The position numbers and the translations under genes were made by a program. 64,000 bases of DNA from Neobacillus niacini (GTDB taxonomy: Bacteria > Bacillota > Bacilli > Bacillales > Cytobacillaceae): NCBI RefSeq assembly GCF_023715415.1, contig NZ_JAMBOB010000001.1, positions 372,001 to 436,000 on the forward strand, in the 5' to 3' direction. The notes beneath the pieces were generated by a model, which saw nothing but the letters and a program-made list of their open reading frames with translations, was not told the origin of the DNA and did not search any database. Positions 37,703-46,171 of the stretch are shown one piece after another. The stretch's first letter is position 1; each line of letters begins with the position of its first letter.

Positions 37703-38914
37703 TTATAATAATTGGTCATTCTCAAATAAATACTGATAGGTAATATCAATGAATAAGTAATCACGCCCGTTTATAGGAATGGAGAAAGTTCGTATGGTCT
37801 CCCCGGTTTCAATATCACTATATAAATCAGATAATATCCCCTTACCATCATTTCTCATTTTAATGATATTTTCTAAAAAGTAAGGACGCCAGCTCCAATT
37901 CTTTTCAATATATTCTTTTTGGGTATACCAGCCGCTTTCACCCTTGAAAATATTTGAGGATTTCTGAAAACCATCTTCATCACATACATACATTCGAAAT
38001 GCAATTTGATCCATTTCTTTTATGAGCGAAGAAAACAAATCTTCATAATTAGCCTTCTTATTTTTCACTAGAATATCTTGTACTTTATTTTGAAAATATT
38101 CGGCAGCTGAATATATTGCTTCTAGTTTCCTTTTCTCATAAGCGATAAATTCATGGAATTTCCCTTTTAATCGCTCTTTTAATAATTCACGCTCAATAAA
38201 CTCAGGGGCTGGGGGATACAGATAAAATCCTTGATAATATCTCCCGCCATTTTTCCATGCAAATTGAAGCTGGTAACTCATTTCTATATTTTCAAAAAGT
38301 AATGTGGCTCCAATTTTCCTTGCCAATAATGATAAAGAAAATAAGACATCCGTAAAGCTCGCTGCTGTTGCATTTGATTTTAAAGCACGTAAATTTATTT
38401 TTATGACTTCAGGTCCTAATTGGCCAATTCGTTCAAAGAAATTTGTGTCACTATCTATACTTGCAATAGCAACTTTTATCCCATAGGTTCGGTAATATTG
38501 TAATAAATGATCTAATTGACCAAAATCACCCTTATAATTTCCTGCAGAAATTTCAAGGACTATTCTCTTTAAATTCAAGCCTCTTTTTTCAAAAGCCAGC
38601 AATTCTTGTAAAAATGGCTCTCCATGTCGATACATGAGTAAATCGGCATCACGATTCAAATAGATGCTAACATCATCTTCAAGATCAAATGCACGTTCTA
38701 ACGCTTTCTGAACTAATAATTGGTCAACTTCGAATTTGTATTCTTCTGGAATACTATCATCATGGAAAAAGCTGCCCAAACTAATGATGTTGCCCTCTGA
38801 TTGATATCTACCTAAAACCTCATAAGCAATTACACGCTGCTCATCGGCACTAAAAATTGGTTGAAAATAAGGAATGACATTTTCAAGATCCGTTAGGATA
38901 TCCAATGCATCCAT
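37703..38914 (-). CDS. ykuI: EAL-domain protein YkuI, probably catalytically inactive
   Basis: 403 residues: an EAL domain (about 1-245), a linking helix and a C-terminal PAS/CACHE-like YkuI_C domain (about 250-400). B. subtilis YkuI binds cyclic di-GMP without clear phosphodiesterase activity. Here EVL replaces EAL (32-34, as in B. subtilis), Asn87 and Glu121 remain, but the aspartate of the DDFG-type motif is Ala151 and the KID aspartate is Asn174. A regulatory ligand-binding role is therefore more likely than hydrolysis. ATG lies eight bases after GGAGG. Confidence 0.9.
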   Translation of the reverse strand: MDALDILTDLENVIPYFQPIFSADEQRVIAYEVLGRYQSEGNIISLGSFFHDDSIPEEYKFEVDQLLVQKALERAFDLEDDVSIYLNRDADLLMYRHGEPFLQELLAFEKRGLNLKRIVLEISAGNYKGDFGQLDHLLQYYRTYGIKVAIASIDSDTNFFERIGQLGPEVIKINLRALKSNATAASFTDVLFSLSLLARKIGATLLFENIEMSYQLQFAWKNGGRYYQGFYLYPPAPEFIERELLKERLKGKFHEFIAYEKRKLEAIYSAAEYFQNKVQDILVKNKKANYEDLFSSLIKEMDQIAFRMYVCDEDGFQKSSNIFKGESGWYTQKEYIEKNWSWRPYFLENIIKMRNDGKGILSDLYSDIETGETIRTFSIPINGRDYLFIDITYQYLFENDQLL

Positions 38915-39073
38915 TCAAGCACCCTCCGCAAAAAAGATTTTCCTCATTATACCATACCCTTATATACAATACGCTCAACTTGCACATCATGTTCTTTTCC
39001 AAAAGAATACCATCATAGACATATTGAAACTGCCGAATGATAGTACCAAGTCCATTTGAATGGAGGATAGCAC

Positions 39074-39898
39074 TTGAAAAAATTTTGTTTGTTATTTTCC
39101 ATCCTTCCACTGTTTGGATGTAATAATACAGATGAGACAGTTTCTATGCAGCCGGATAAGAAAAATTACACAGAAATATACGAACAAGTTCCGAGACCTG
39201 AAATTCAAAAAACCAGAAATGCTACCACTAATAGTGAAACCAATAAGCAACCTTTTTCAAATACAAACGTAAATCAGCCGGTATCTCAACCTGCCAAAAA
39301 GGATTCAATGATGCTTGATGTTGTCTTGATTAAACAAAATCCTGAGTTAAGATATGGATGTGAAGTGACAAGCCTTGCCATGGTTTTAAACTTTGCAGGT
39401 GTCAAAACAGACAAAATGGATTTGTATCACTCCATTCAGAAAGATCCTGATCCTATCAAAAGATCTTCTAATGGTGATATATTAAATTGGGGCAACCCTG
39501 CAGAAGGTTTTGTAGGAGATATGACTGGTAAGCAGGCAGGTTATGCAGTATTTGATAAACCAATGGAGGCGCTTGTTAATCAAAAACTTCCAGGCAGAGC
39601 TGTTAACCTAACAAACCAGCCCTTTGAACGTGTTCTAGAGCATGTATCTGCCGGTTTCCCTGTAGTGGTTTGGACAACAGGAGATTATCGATTACCTGAT
39701 CGCTGGGAGTCTTGGCATCACGGACAGGAAGTTATTAAAACACCATTGGATTTGCATGCGGTTGTCCTAGTGGGTTATGATGCAAATTTTGTTTATTTGA
39801 ATGACCCGCTTTCTGGAAGAAAACAAGTAAGAGTGGGAAAAGAAAATTTTATCGCTTCCTGGAAAGCACTTCAATGCAGGGCAGTAAGTTATAAGTAA
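39074..39898 (+). CDS. C39-like peptidase-fold lipoprotein
   Basis: 274 residues. Short signal ending LPLFGC (probable lipidated Cys16, though Phe at -2 is unusual), a disordered Asn/Gln/Pro/Thr linker to about residue 75, then a papain-like C39-type domain with Cys96 in YGCEVTS, His228 in DLHAVVLVGYD and Asp244 in LNDP, the expected catalytic triad. Likely a surface-anchored cysteine peptidase or amidase; substrate unknown. The start is TTG at 39074, seven bases after GGAGG. Divergent from ykuI. Confidence 0.85.
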   Translation: MKKFCLLFSILPLFGCNNTDETVSMQPDKKNYTEIYEQVPRPEIQKTRNATTNSETNKQPFSNTNVNQPVSQPAKKDSMMLDVVLIKQNPELRYGCEVTSLAMVLNFAGVKTDKMDLYHSIQKDPDPIKRSSNGDILNWGNPAEGFVGDMTGKQAGYAVFDKPMEALVNQKLPGRAVNLTNQPFERVLEHVSAGFPVVVWTTGDYRLPDRWESWHHGQEVIKTPLDLHAVVLVGYDANFVYLNDPLSGRKQVRVGKENFIASWKALQCRAVSYK

Positions 39899-39917
39899 AA
39901 AAGCAGAAGCAACAAAC

Positions 39918-39942
39918 AAAAGCAGCCAAAAGGCTGCTTTTT
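39918..39942 (+). terminator. terminator after the C39-like gene
   Basis: AAAAGCAGCC/GGCTGCTTTT perfect stem with loop AAAA and a following T-run. Confidence 0.9.
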
Positions 39943-40106
39943 AATAGGAATTTTTTCTATATTTAAGAATATGAACTAATGTATACCATTTTATTAAAAA
40001 ATTCTCTCTGCCTTTTCGCTTGCAAAAATGACCATTTTTAAAGAAAATACGAATGACTCTACTTTTAAAAACAGAAATAAATTGGAGATGGGTTGGTAAT
40101 ATAATT

Positions 40107-40985
40107 ATGCCTAAAAAAATGAAAAGGAGATCTTTCCTAAAAAGTACTTTTGGTACACTTCTCACCTTTTTCGGTCTTGGTTCAGGCGGTTATTTCTATG
40201 CCAATCGAATTGAACCTTCACTTCTTGAAATTAATCACCTTGAAATCAAGCACTCCTCCATTCCTGCAAGTTTTAATGGAGTGAAAATTATCCAATTTAG
40301 TGACACTCATTTAGGCTTTCATTACAACATAAACCAATTAAAGAAATTAGTTAGTAAAATTAATCAGCTTAAGCCAGATCTAATTTTTTTCACAGGAGAC
40401 TTATTGGACGAGCCAAATAAATACAATGAACTTAATAAAGTACCTCCCATTTTGCAGCAATTAAAAGCAACTATGGGTAAATATTGTATTTATGGAAATC
40501 ATGACCACGGGGGCTATGGTTCGGAAATTTATAAAAATTTAATGGAAATGTCCAATTTCACTCTCCTGTTAAACGAATCCCTCCCCATTAAGCATAAGGA
40601 TGGAAGTTTTATTTCTCTCTTAGGTATAGACGATCGAATGCTTGGCAGACCTGATTTACAATTAGCAATGAAACATGTACCAGAAAACTCGTTTAAACTT
40701 CTTTTGTCACACGCCCCTGATGTTGCGGATGAAGCCTCTGCCTATCAGATACATTGGCAGTTAAGTGGACACAGTCACGGAGGGCAGGTAAAGATACCTT
40801 TTGTGGGAGCTCTCGTCATCCCCCCTTTTGCACAAAATTATCCCGAAGGCTATTATTCCATTGGTGAAATTAATCCATTGTCCTTATACGTAAATCGAGG
40901 TATTGGCACAACACGACTCCCTTTTCGTTTCATGGCAAAACCAGAATTAACTTTATTTACTTTGATTTCAACGGAGACAGATTAA
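40107..40985 (+). CDS. ykuE: Tat-exported metallophosphoesterase YkuE
   Basis: 292 residues. N-terminal twin-arginine signal KRRSFLKS (Arg7, Arg8) with a hydrophobic stretch to about residue 32; B. subtilis YkuE is a known Tat substrate bound to the cell wall. The calcineurin-like domain shows all metal motifs: FSDTHLG, FTGDLLD, YGNHDHGG and SGHSHGGQ. Likely a metal-dependent phosphodiesterase or phosphatase outside the membrane. No good ribosome site precedes the ATG at 40107; upstream in-frame codons to 40053 would spoil the Tat signal, so I keep it. Confidence 0.9.
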   Translation: MPKKMKRRSFLKSTFGTLLTFFGLGSGGYFYANRIEPSLLEINHLEIKHSSIPASFNGVKIIQFSDTHLGFHYNINQLKKLVSKINQLKPDLIFFTGDLLDEPNKYNELNKVPPILQQLKATMGKYCIYGNHDHGGYGSEIYKNLMEMSNFTLLLNESLPIKHKDGSFISLLGIDDRMLGRPDLQLAMKHVPENSFKLLLSHAPDVADEASAYQIHWQLSGHSHGGQVKIPFVGALVIPPFAQNYPEGYYSIGEINPLSLYVNRGIGTTRLPFRFMAKPELTLFTLISTETD

Positions 40986-41019
40986 AAAATCCTTTCCCAT
41001 TAAACGGTAAGGATTTTTT
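40984..41019 (+). terminator. terminator after ykuE
   Basis: An 11-bp stem AAAAAATCCTT/AAGGATTTTTT with a 14-base loop, beginning at the ykuE stop. Confidence 0.8.
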
Positions 41020-41196
41020 AAAAAGTTCTCGTTTTTTACAATAATGTTTTTACTTTCTTGTATTTCTATTTTACAATTAAATCATAATAAGGATAAACAA
41101 TTTAAAGAAAATAGTGACTATTCTACAAAAGTTTTCAAAAAACCTAATTGAACATAGTATTTTATTCTGTTTTAAAAATAGAAAGGAGTACATATC

Positions 41197-41673
41197 TTGA
41201 CTCACGATAGGGAAATCCCCCACTCAAAAGCAAAGCTAACGATTGATAACCTCTCTCAAGCTCTCTTTATTGTTAATCGCCATGCCAAAACTGCACCAAA
41301 TCCCAAATATTTATATAGACTAAAGCATGAATCATTAAAAAAGTTAATTGATGAAGGCAAAGCAAAAAAAATTGGACTTCATTTTTCGGAAAATCCTCGT
41401 AATAGCAAACAGCAGTCTGATGTCCTCGTTCAGTGTGGTCATTATACTTTTCATATTCCTCCCACAAAGTTTGATTTTGCTGAGCTTCCACATTTGGGTA
41501 AATTAGATGGAAGTGTGAGAAATCCAAAAACCTCACTCCCTCTTAATCAAGCAAAAGGTATATTACAGCAATATACCGGCATTACAGAAATAGAAGAGCC
41601 ACCTTCAAATCATCGAAAAAACCGTCCATATCAAAAACCAATTTTTAAAAAGTTAGGGGAACGTTATACGTAG
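41197..41673 (+). CDS. ykyB: YkyB family protein
   Basis: 158-residue basic cytosolic protein of the Bacillus YkyB family, function unknown. Family blocks here are LSQALFIVNRHAKTAPNPKYLY and the Lys-rich segment LKKLIDEGKAKKIGLHFS in parts. The high Lys/His/Arg content would allow nucleic-acid binding, but there is no evidence for it. The start is TTG at 41197 after AAAGGAG. Between ykuE and patA as in B. subtilis. Confidence 0.88.
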   Translation: MTHDREIPHSKAKLTIDNLSQALFIVNRHAKTAPNPKYLYRLKHESLKKLIDEGKAKKIGLHFSENPRNSKQQSDVLVQCGHYTFHIPPTKFDFAELPHLGKLDGSVRNPKTSLPLNQAKGILQQYTGITEIEEPPSNHRKNRPYQKPIFKKLGERYT

Positions 41674-41676
41674 AAT

Positions 41677-41700
41677 GGCCAAATATTAACTGGCCTTTTT
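41677..41700 (+). terminator. terminator after ykyB
   Basis: GGCCA/TGGCC stem with a nine-base loop and TTTTT. Short stem but a good T-run. Confidence 0.65.
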
Positions 41701-41839
41701 ACGTTTGATTATTTTGTACATAATTTCGCTACAGTTTATTGATAATTTTGTGAACTCTCTCACAAGTTATAGACCCTTTTAACCATCAGGTTTACAATAT
41801 ACTCATAAGAAGACTAAATCATAAAGAGGTGCCTTAGAC

Positions 41840-42040
41840 ATGAAAGGGACAGCGATTCTTTTTCAAGAGCAGAGGATTACATTTATCGAAGATGTTGAAC
41901 AAACAGTGTTCGAAGAAATAAAAAACCAATGTGGCTGTGATCAATGCAGCTGCAAAGTAGATAATAAAATTGTTACTTTTGATTCCGTCTCTCCCGTTTT
42001 CTGGCATGAAGATGAAGTTGATTGGGACTATGGTTATTAA
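41840..42040 (+). CDS. small protein with a cysteine cluster
   Basis: 66 residues, unknown family. The centre holds Cys31, Cys33, Cys36 and Cys38 (CGCDQCSC), which could bind a metal or form disulfides, and the C-terminus is acidic and aromatic (HEDEVDWDYGY). ATG lies after AAGAGGTG at normal spacing, and a terminator follows, so the gene is likely real. Alone between ykyB and patA. Confidence 0.72.
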   Translation: MKGTAILFQEQRITFIEDVEQTVFEEIKNQCGCDQCSCKVDNKIVTFDSVSPVFWHEDEVDWDYGY

Positions 42041-42074
42041 TAATACCCTATAAATTGATATATTCTTCCCCTTT

Positions 42075-42105
42075 AAAACAGCCTGATAAAAATTCAGGCT
42101 GTTTT
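42075..42105 (+). terminator. terminator after the cysteine-cluster gene
   Basis: A 12-bp perfect stem AAAACAGCCTGA/TCAGGCTGTTTT. Confidence 0.88.
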
Positions 42106-42204
42106 ACTATTCTCTCTACTTTCACTAGTCCATTATTGTAGAATATTTCTATAAATCTGTTTATAATCAGAGTATTCATGAACGCAATGGAAGGATGAAC
42201 AGGG

Positions 42205-43362
42205 GTGGAGCATTTAATTAATAACAAAGTTCAAAAAATTGAGGTCTCAGGCATTAGAAAATTTTATAATATGGTATCACATATAGACGATGTGATTTCA
42301 TTTACAATTGGTCAGCCAGATTTTCAAACACCAGAGCATGTAAAGCTAGCCGGAATTCAAGCAATAGAGGAAAATTTCACTTCCTATACACCGAATGCCG
42401 GAATCACTGAGTTACGAACGGCCGCTTGCGATTTTGTAAAAAAGAAATACGGTCTTTCCTATGAACCAGAATCTGAAGTCATTGTCACCATGGGTGCAAG
42501 TGAGGCCATTGATATAGCCTTTAGAACGATTCTATCAGAAGGTACCGAAGTTATCCTTCCAGGACCAATTTATCCAGGATATGAACCGATTATTCGGATG
42601 TGTGGAGCACTTCCGATTCATGTCGATATAAGGAAGAATCAGTTCCGATTTACCTTAGAAATGATTAAACCTTATATTACAGACAAAACACGATGTATTG
42701 TTTTGCCTTATCCATCAAACCCAACAGGAGTAAGTCTCACTGAGAATGAGTTAAAAGAAATCGCTGATTACTTGAAAGAGAGAGAAATCTTTGTCCTCGC
42801 AGACGAAATATACAGCGAACTCACTTATGATCACCCTCATCTTTCAATTGCTTCCTTTCTAAAAGAGAAAACAATTGTAATCAATGGATTGTCAAAATCT
42901 CATTCGATGACCGGCTGGAGAATTGGCTTCCTTTTTGCTCCTAGAGATATTACCAAGCACATATTAAAGGTGCATCAGTACAATGTATCCTGTGCAAATT
43001 CAATTGCACAAAAAGCGGCTTTAGCAGCATTAACTACAGGGATAGATGATGCCATTCCAATGAAAAGGGAATATATCCAAAGACGTGAATATGTTTACAA
43101 TACACTTATCGCAATGGGGCTAAGTGTAGTCAAGCCTGACGGGGCATTTTATTTCTTTGTTAAAATCCCTGATTCCATCCCTTTGAGTAGTTTTGACTTT
43201 GCTCTTGAGATGGTTCATCAAGCAAAGGTAGCTGTTGTTCCTGGAAGTGCGTTCTCTGAATACGGTGAAGGTTATTTTAGACTATCCTTTGCCTGTTCAC
43301 TCGAAACGTTGGAAATTGGGTTAAATCGAATGGAGCAATTTTTAAATAATAGGCTCTATTAA
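42205..43362 (+). CDS. patA: N-acetyl-LL-diaminopimelate aminotransferase PatA
   Basis: PLP-dependent class I/II aminotransferase acting between DapH and DapL in the acetyl branch of DAP/lysine synthesis. 385 residues: PYPSNPTGVSL near residue 170, ADEIYSEL near 197 and the Schiff-base lysine in NGLSKSHSMTGWR. Very similar to B. subtilis PatA throughout (ISGIRKF near the start, LKVHQYNVSCANS in the middle). GTG start at 42205, about nine bases after AAGGATG. It is about 9 kb from dapH-dapL, so the pathway is split into two units. Confidence 0.94.
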   Translation: MEHLINNKVQKIEVSGIRKFYNMVSHIDDVISFTIGQPDFQTPEHVKLAGIQAIEENFTSYTPNAGITELRTAACDFVKKKYGLSYEPESEVIVTMGASEAIDIAFRTILSEGTEVILPGPIYPGYEPIIRMCGALPIHVDIRKNQFRFTLEMIKPYITDKTRCIVLPYPSNPTGVSLTENELKEIADYLKEREIFVLADEIYSELTYDHPHLSIASFLKEKTIVINGLSKSHSMTGWRIGFLFAPRDITKHILKVHQYNVSCANSIAQKAALAALTTGIDDAIPMKREYIQRREYVYNTLIAMGLSVVKPDGAFYFFVKIPDSIPLSSFDFALEMVHQAKVAVVPGSAFSEYGEGYFRLSFACSLETLEIGLNRMEQFLNNRLY

Positions 43363-43390
43363 ACTTAGCTTTAACATAGTCAATAATAAA

Positions 43391-43423
43391 AAATACCCTC
43401 ACTGCTAACAAGTGAGGGTATTT
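43391..43423. terminator. bidirectional terminator, patA / 59-residue gene
   Basis: A 13-bp perfect stem (43391-43403 with 43411-43423), loop GCTAACA, between converging genes. Confidence 0.93.
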
Positions 43424-43426
43424 CTG

Positions 43427-43606
43427 TTATTGACCTTTGTATTGTCCATTATTTTTGGATGCTTTTTCTTTTTTTGCTTTATCTTTATGAATTTTATTTG
43501 CTGCTGCAGATCCCATTTCATGAGCAAATTCTTCATTTAAGACAGCAGAATCGAATCCCTTTTTGTTTTTTTGCTGGGGGTCATTCTTTTTAGTTCGTTT
43601 AGCCAT
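43427..43606 (-). CDS. 59-residue basic hydrophilic protein, possibly spore-associated
   Basis: Not reported by ordinary length cut-offs. MAKRTKKNDPQQKNKKGFDS opens the protein, then AVLNEEFAHEMGSAAANK and a Lys-rich tail. ATG at 43606 has a perfect GGAGG nine bases upstream and a strong terminator follows the stop, so it is very likely real. Composition (Lys, Asn, Gln, Ala) and the EFAHE segment recall small acid-soluble spore proteins, whose protease GPR cuts at E-F-A-S-E-like sites; this is inference only. I do not recognise a named family. Confidence 0.75.
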   Translation of the reverse strand: MAKRTKKNDPQQKNKKGFDSAVLNEEFAHEMGSAAANKIHKDKAKKEKASKNNGQYKGQ

Positions 43607-43673
43607 ATTCAGGTTCCTCCTATTTCAGCTTCAGTTTATTTTTTGAAAGCTAGAGGAATTTATACAACTAATA

Positions 43674-44552
43674 TTAGGACTTCCAATATTTATATAGAGC
43701 CTGTGTTCCGCTATTCTCCTCGCCCATTTCCACAAGTTGATCATATAATGATTTTGCCAATGCTAAACCAGGAAATTTCATTTCCATTTGCTCTGCTTCA
43801 TCTAAGGCAATTTTCATATCCTTAATAAAATGTTTTATGTAAAATCCAGGTTCAAAGTTCCTGTTAAGCATTCTAGGAGCAAGATTGCTTAATGACCAGC
43901 TTCCTGCAGCGCCAGTGGTAATACTTTTTAACACTGATTCTGGATTTAATCCCGCCTTCTCAGCATAAATGATGGCCTCGCAGACACCAATCATATTTGA
44001 AGCAATCGCAATTTGATTACACATTTTTGTATGCTGTCCTGCTCCTGCTTTCCCCTGATAAACAATATTTGTTCCCAGTAGATTTAGGAGATGTTTAATG
44101 GCTTTTACGTCTCGTTCATCTCCGCCTACCATAATGGACAGTTTCGCTTCCTTTGCACCAACATCACCGCCAGAAACAGGGGCATCAATGGTATGAATCC
44201 CTTTTTCTTTTGCAGCCTCAAATATTCTCCTTGCAAGTGATGGGGCTGAAGTCGTCATATCGATAAGATAACTATCTGATTTAGCATGATTAACTAATCC
44301 ATTTTCCCCTAAATAAATTTCTTCGACATCAGAAGGATAACCAACCATTGTGATGATAACATTTGCCTTCTCTGCCATTTCTTTTGGAGCATCTACCCAA
44401 GTAGCGCCTTTTTCTACTAGTTCATCTGACTTTTCCTTGGTCCTTGAAAAAACAATTAATGGATACCCTGCTGCCATTAAATGTCCTGCCATACTTTTCC
44501 CCATTACGCCTGTCCCAATAATACCGATTATAGTATTTTCTGGAGTTAACAA
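43674..44552 (-). CDS. ykwC: 3-hydroxyisobutyrate dehydrogenase family oxidoreductase YkwC
   Basis: NAD(P)-dependent beta-hydroxyacid dehydrogenase, 292 residues. Rossmann motif GIIGTGVMGKSMAGHL near residue 10, substrate loop APVSGGDVGAKEAKLSIMVGG near 125 in segments, and catalytic lysine region GAGQHTKMCNQI (Lys in HTKMCN). Substrate uncertain: 3-hydroxyisobutyrate, tartronate semialdehyde or similar. The start is TTG at 44552 with AGGAGG 12 bases upstream, a little far. Same protein type as B. subtilis YkwC. Confidence 0.9.
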   Translation of the reverse strand: MLTPENTIIGIIGTGVMGKSMAGHLMAAGYPLIVFSRTKEKSDELVEKGATWVDAPKEMAEKANVIITMVGYPSDVEEIYLGENGLVNHAKSDSYLIDMTTSAPSLARRIFEAAKEKGIHTIDAPVSGGDVGAKEAKLSIMVGGDERDVKAIKHLLNLLGTNIVYQGKAGAGQHTKMCNQIAIASNMIGVCEAIIYAEKAGLNPESVLKSITTGAAGSWSLSNLAPRMLNRNFEPGFYIKHFIKDMKIALDEAEQMEMKFPGLALAKSLYDQLVEMGEENSGTQALYKYWKS

Positions 44553-44610
44553 AATAAATCAATCCTCCGATTTTGTATTTTCATCTTTTATTATATATGG
44601 AATAACGCAA

Positions 44611-44638
44611 AAAAACCGGAACTAAGTACTTTCCGGTT
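44611..44638 (-). terminator. terminator after the 157-residue lipoprotein gene
   Basis: AACCGGAA/TTCCGGTT stem followed on the minus strand by TTTTTTT. Confidence 0.85.
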
Positions 44639-44707
44639 ATCGTGCTCAATCTCCAAATTTATGCACCTTCATAGTTTCTCCTAGTTCAAATCAAGATAAA
44701 CCATAAT

Positions 44708-45181
44708 TCAAAGCTCCGATGAAAAATTTGTTAAGTAGACACGACCAAAAACTTCCTGATTATTGTATATTTCAATCGAAACTGCTTGGTTTTTTTCAAT
44801 CATATTCTTTAGTTCATGGATGTGTAAATCTTCCTTTAATGGGAGCGGGTCCATAAAAATATATTTTTCACTTTTTCCCTTCACCTCTAAATACTCTCCA
44901 TTTAGAACTTGATCTTCTCCATAGATGATTTCACGTTTACCAATAGCAGCGGCAAGCTGATCATCATGTATTGTAACCTTCACTTTATATAACTCATGTC
45001 TATCTAAGATTTCATTATTAATTCTGAAACGGAATTGAAGTTCATTATTTTTAGTTAACAAGGCGTCGGCGTAACGATTAACAATTAGTTCTTTAGATAA
45101 AGGTAATCCACAACCAGTAAGTATCGTTCCAATAAACATGATAAACACTAGAACAAAAACCACTTTTCTACTTCTCTGCAT
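44708..45181 (-). CDS. hypothetical lipoprotein
   Basis: 157 residues; signal peptide MQRSRKVVFVLVFIMFIGT followed by lipobox ILTGC (lipidated Cys24) and a soluble extracytoplasmic domain of mixed alpha/beta character. I do not recognise the family. ATG follows AAAGGAGTG. Monocistronic with its own terminator, between the SDR gene and ykwC. Confidence 0.78.
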   Translation of the reverse strand: MQRSRKVVFVLVFIMFIGTILTGCGLPLSKELIVNRYADALLTKNNELQFRFRINNEILDRHELYKVKVTIHDDQLAAAIGKREIIYGEDQVLNGEYLEVKGKSEKYIFMDPLPLKEDLHIHELKNMIEKNQAVSIEIYNNQEVFGRVYLTNFSSEL

Positions 45182-45272
45182 GTTTAAACACTCCTTTATG
45201 TTTTTACCTTATCCAAATATTTTTGGTAATAAACGTAAAACGAGGTTGATTATTGGAATAATAACGGTGAGG

Positions 45273-46061
45273 TTAAATTGCTTTAATCATGCCCCCATCA
45301 ACTAAAAACGAGCTCCCTGTCATATAGGTATTGGCATCCGAAAGAAGAAAGGCTGCTACGTTTGCAAATTCCTCTGGAGTTCCATATCTTTTAAGAGGAA
45401 TTGTCTCTTTTATTGTTAATTCAACCGTTTTAATGTCGACTCCTTGTTTATCCGCATTTATCTGATCTAGATGCTTAACGCGATCAGTTGATATTCGACC
45501 TGGGGCAATAGTATTGATTAGAATATCGTATGAAGCCAGTTCAGATGCTAAGGTCTTCGAGAGTCCAACAATGCCCGTTCGAAAGGTATTGGATAGGATT
45601 AAGCCTGGAATGGGTTCTTTTATTGAAGAAGAAGCGATATTTAGAATTTTTCCTCCATGCTCCTTTAAGTACGGAAGTGCTTCACGAATGACACGTATAT
45701 AGGATAATAAATTTAATTCAAATGCACTCTGCCACTCATCATCTGATAAGTCCTCAAAAGACCCTGCCGGTGGACCGCCTGCATTATTGACAAGGAGTTG
45801 AAGACCTCCAAATATATCAATGGTTTTTGATATGAGTAGTTTAATATCTTCTGGCTTTGTGACGTCTGTTTTTTGAAAACTAACTTTCCCCATCCCAATA
45901 GATTCTAATTCTTCTGCCTTCTTTTTTAGTTTTTTCTCATCTCTGCCTGAAATCATTACATTGGTTCCTTCTTTTACTAACGCTTTGGCAATAGCAAATC
46001 CAAGCCCTTGGCTGGAAGCAATTACGAGCGCTGTTTTGCCGCTAAGATTCAAATCCATCAT
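45273..46061 (-). CDS. atypical short-chain dehydrogenase/reductase
   Basis: 262-residue SDR fold resembling 3-oxoacyl-ACP reductase; similar to B. subtilis YkvO in position. The cofactor loop is ASSQGLG instead of TGxxxGIG and NNAG is present, but where the catalytic Tyr-x3-Lys should lie, 13 residues after Ser144, the sequence is SNTFR (Ser157, Arg161). Such members form a known subgroup lacking the standard tetrad; activity and substrate are unknown. ATG after AAGGGGGATGT. Confidence 0.85.
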   Translation of the reverse strand: MMDLNLSGKTALVIASSQGLGFAIAKALVKEGTNVMISGRDEKKLKKKAEELESIGMGKVSFQKTDVTKPEDIKLLISKTIDIFGGLQLLVNNAGGPPAGSFEDLSDDEWQSAFELNLLSYIRVIREALPYLKEHGGKILNIASSSIKEPIPGLILSNTFRTGIVGLSKTLASELASYDILINTIAPGRISTDRVKHLDQINADKQGVDIKTVELTIKETIPLKRYGTPEEFANVAAFLLSDANTYMTGSSFLVDGGMIKAI

Positions 46062-46130
46062 ACATCCCCCTTTAACTTGTCTATTTCTATTATACTAAAA
46101 ATTCCCTCTTATTCATAAAACATGTACGAC

Positions 46131-46160
46131 AAAAAGAGACAGAATGCTTCTGCCTCTTTT
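46131..46160 (-). terminator. terminator of ptsHI
   Basis: A 13-bp stem with one mismatch (AAAAGAGGCAGAA paired with TTCTGTCTCTTTT) and a T-run on the minus strand, just after ptsI. Confidence 0.9.
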
Positions 46161-46171
46161 ACGTTCATGTA

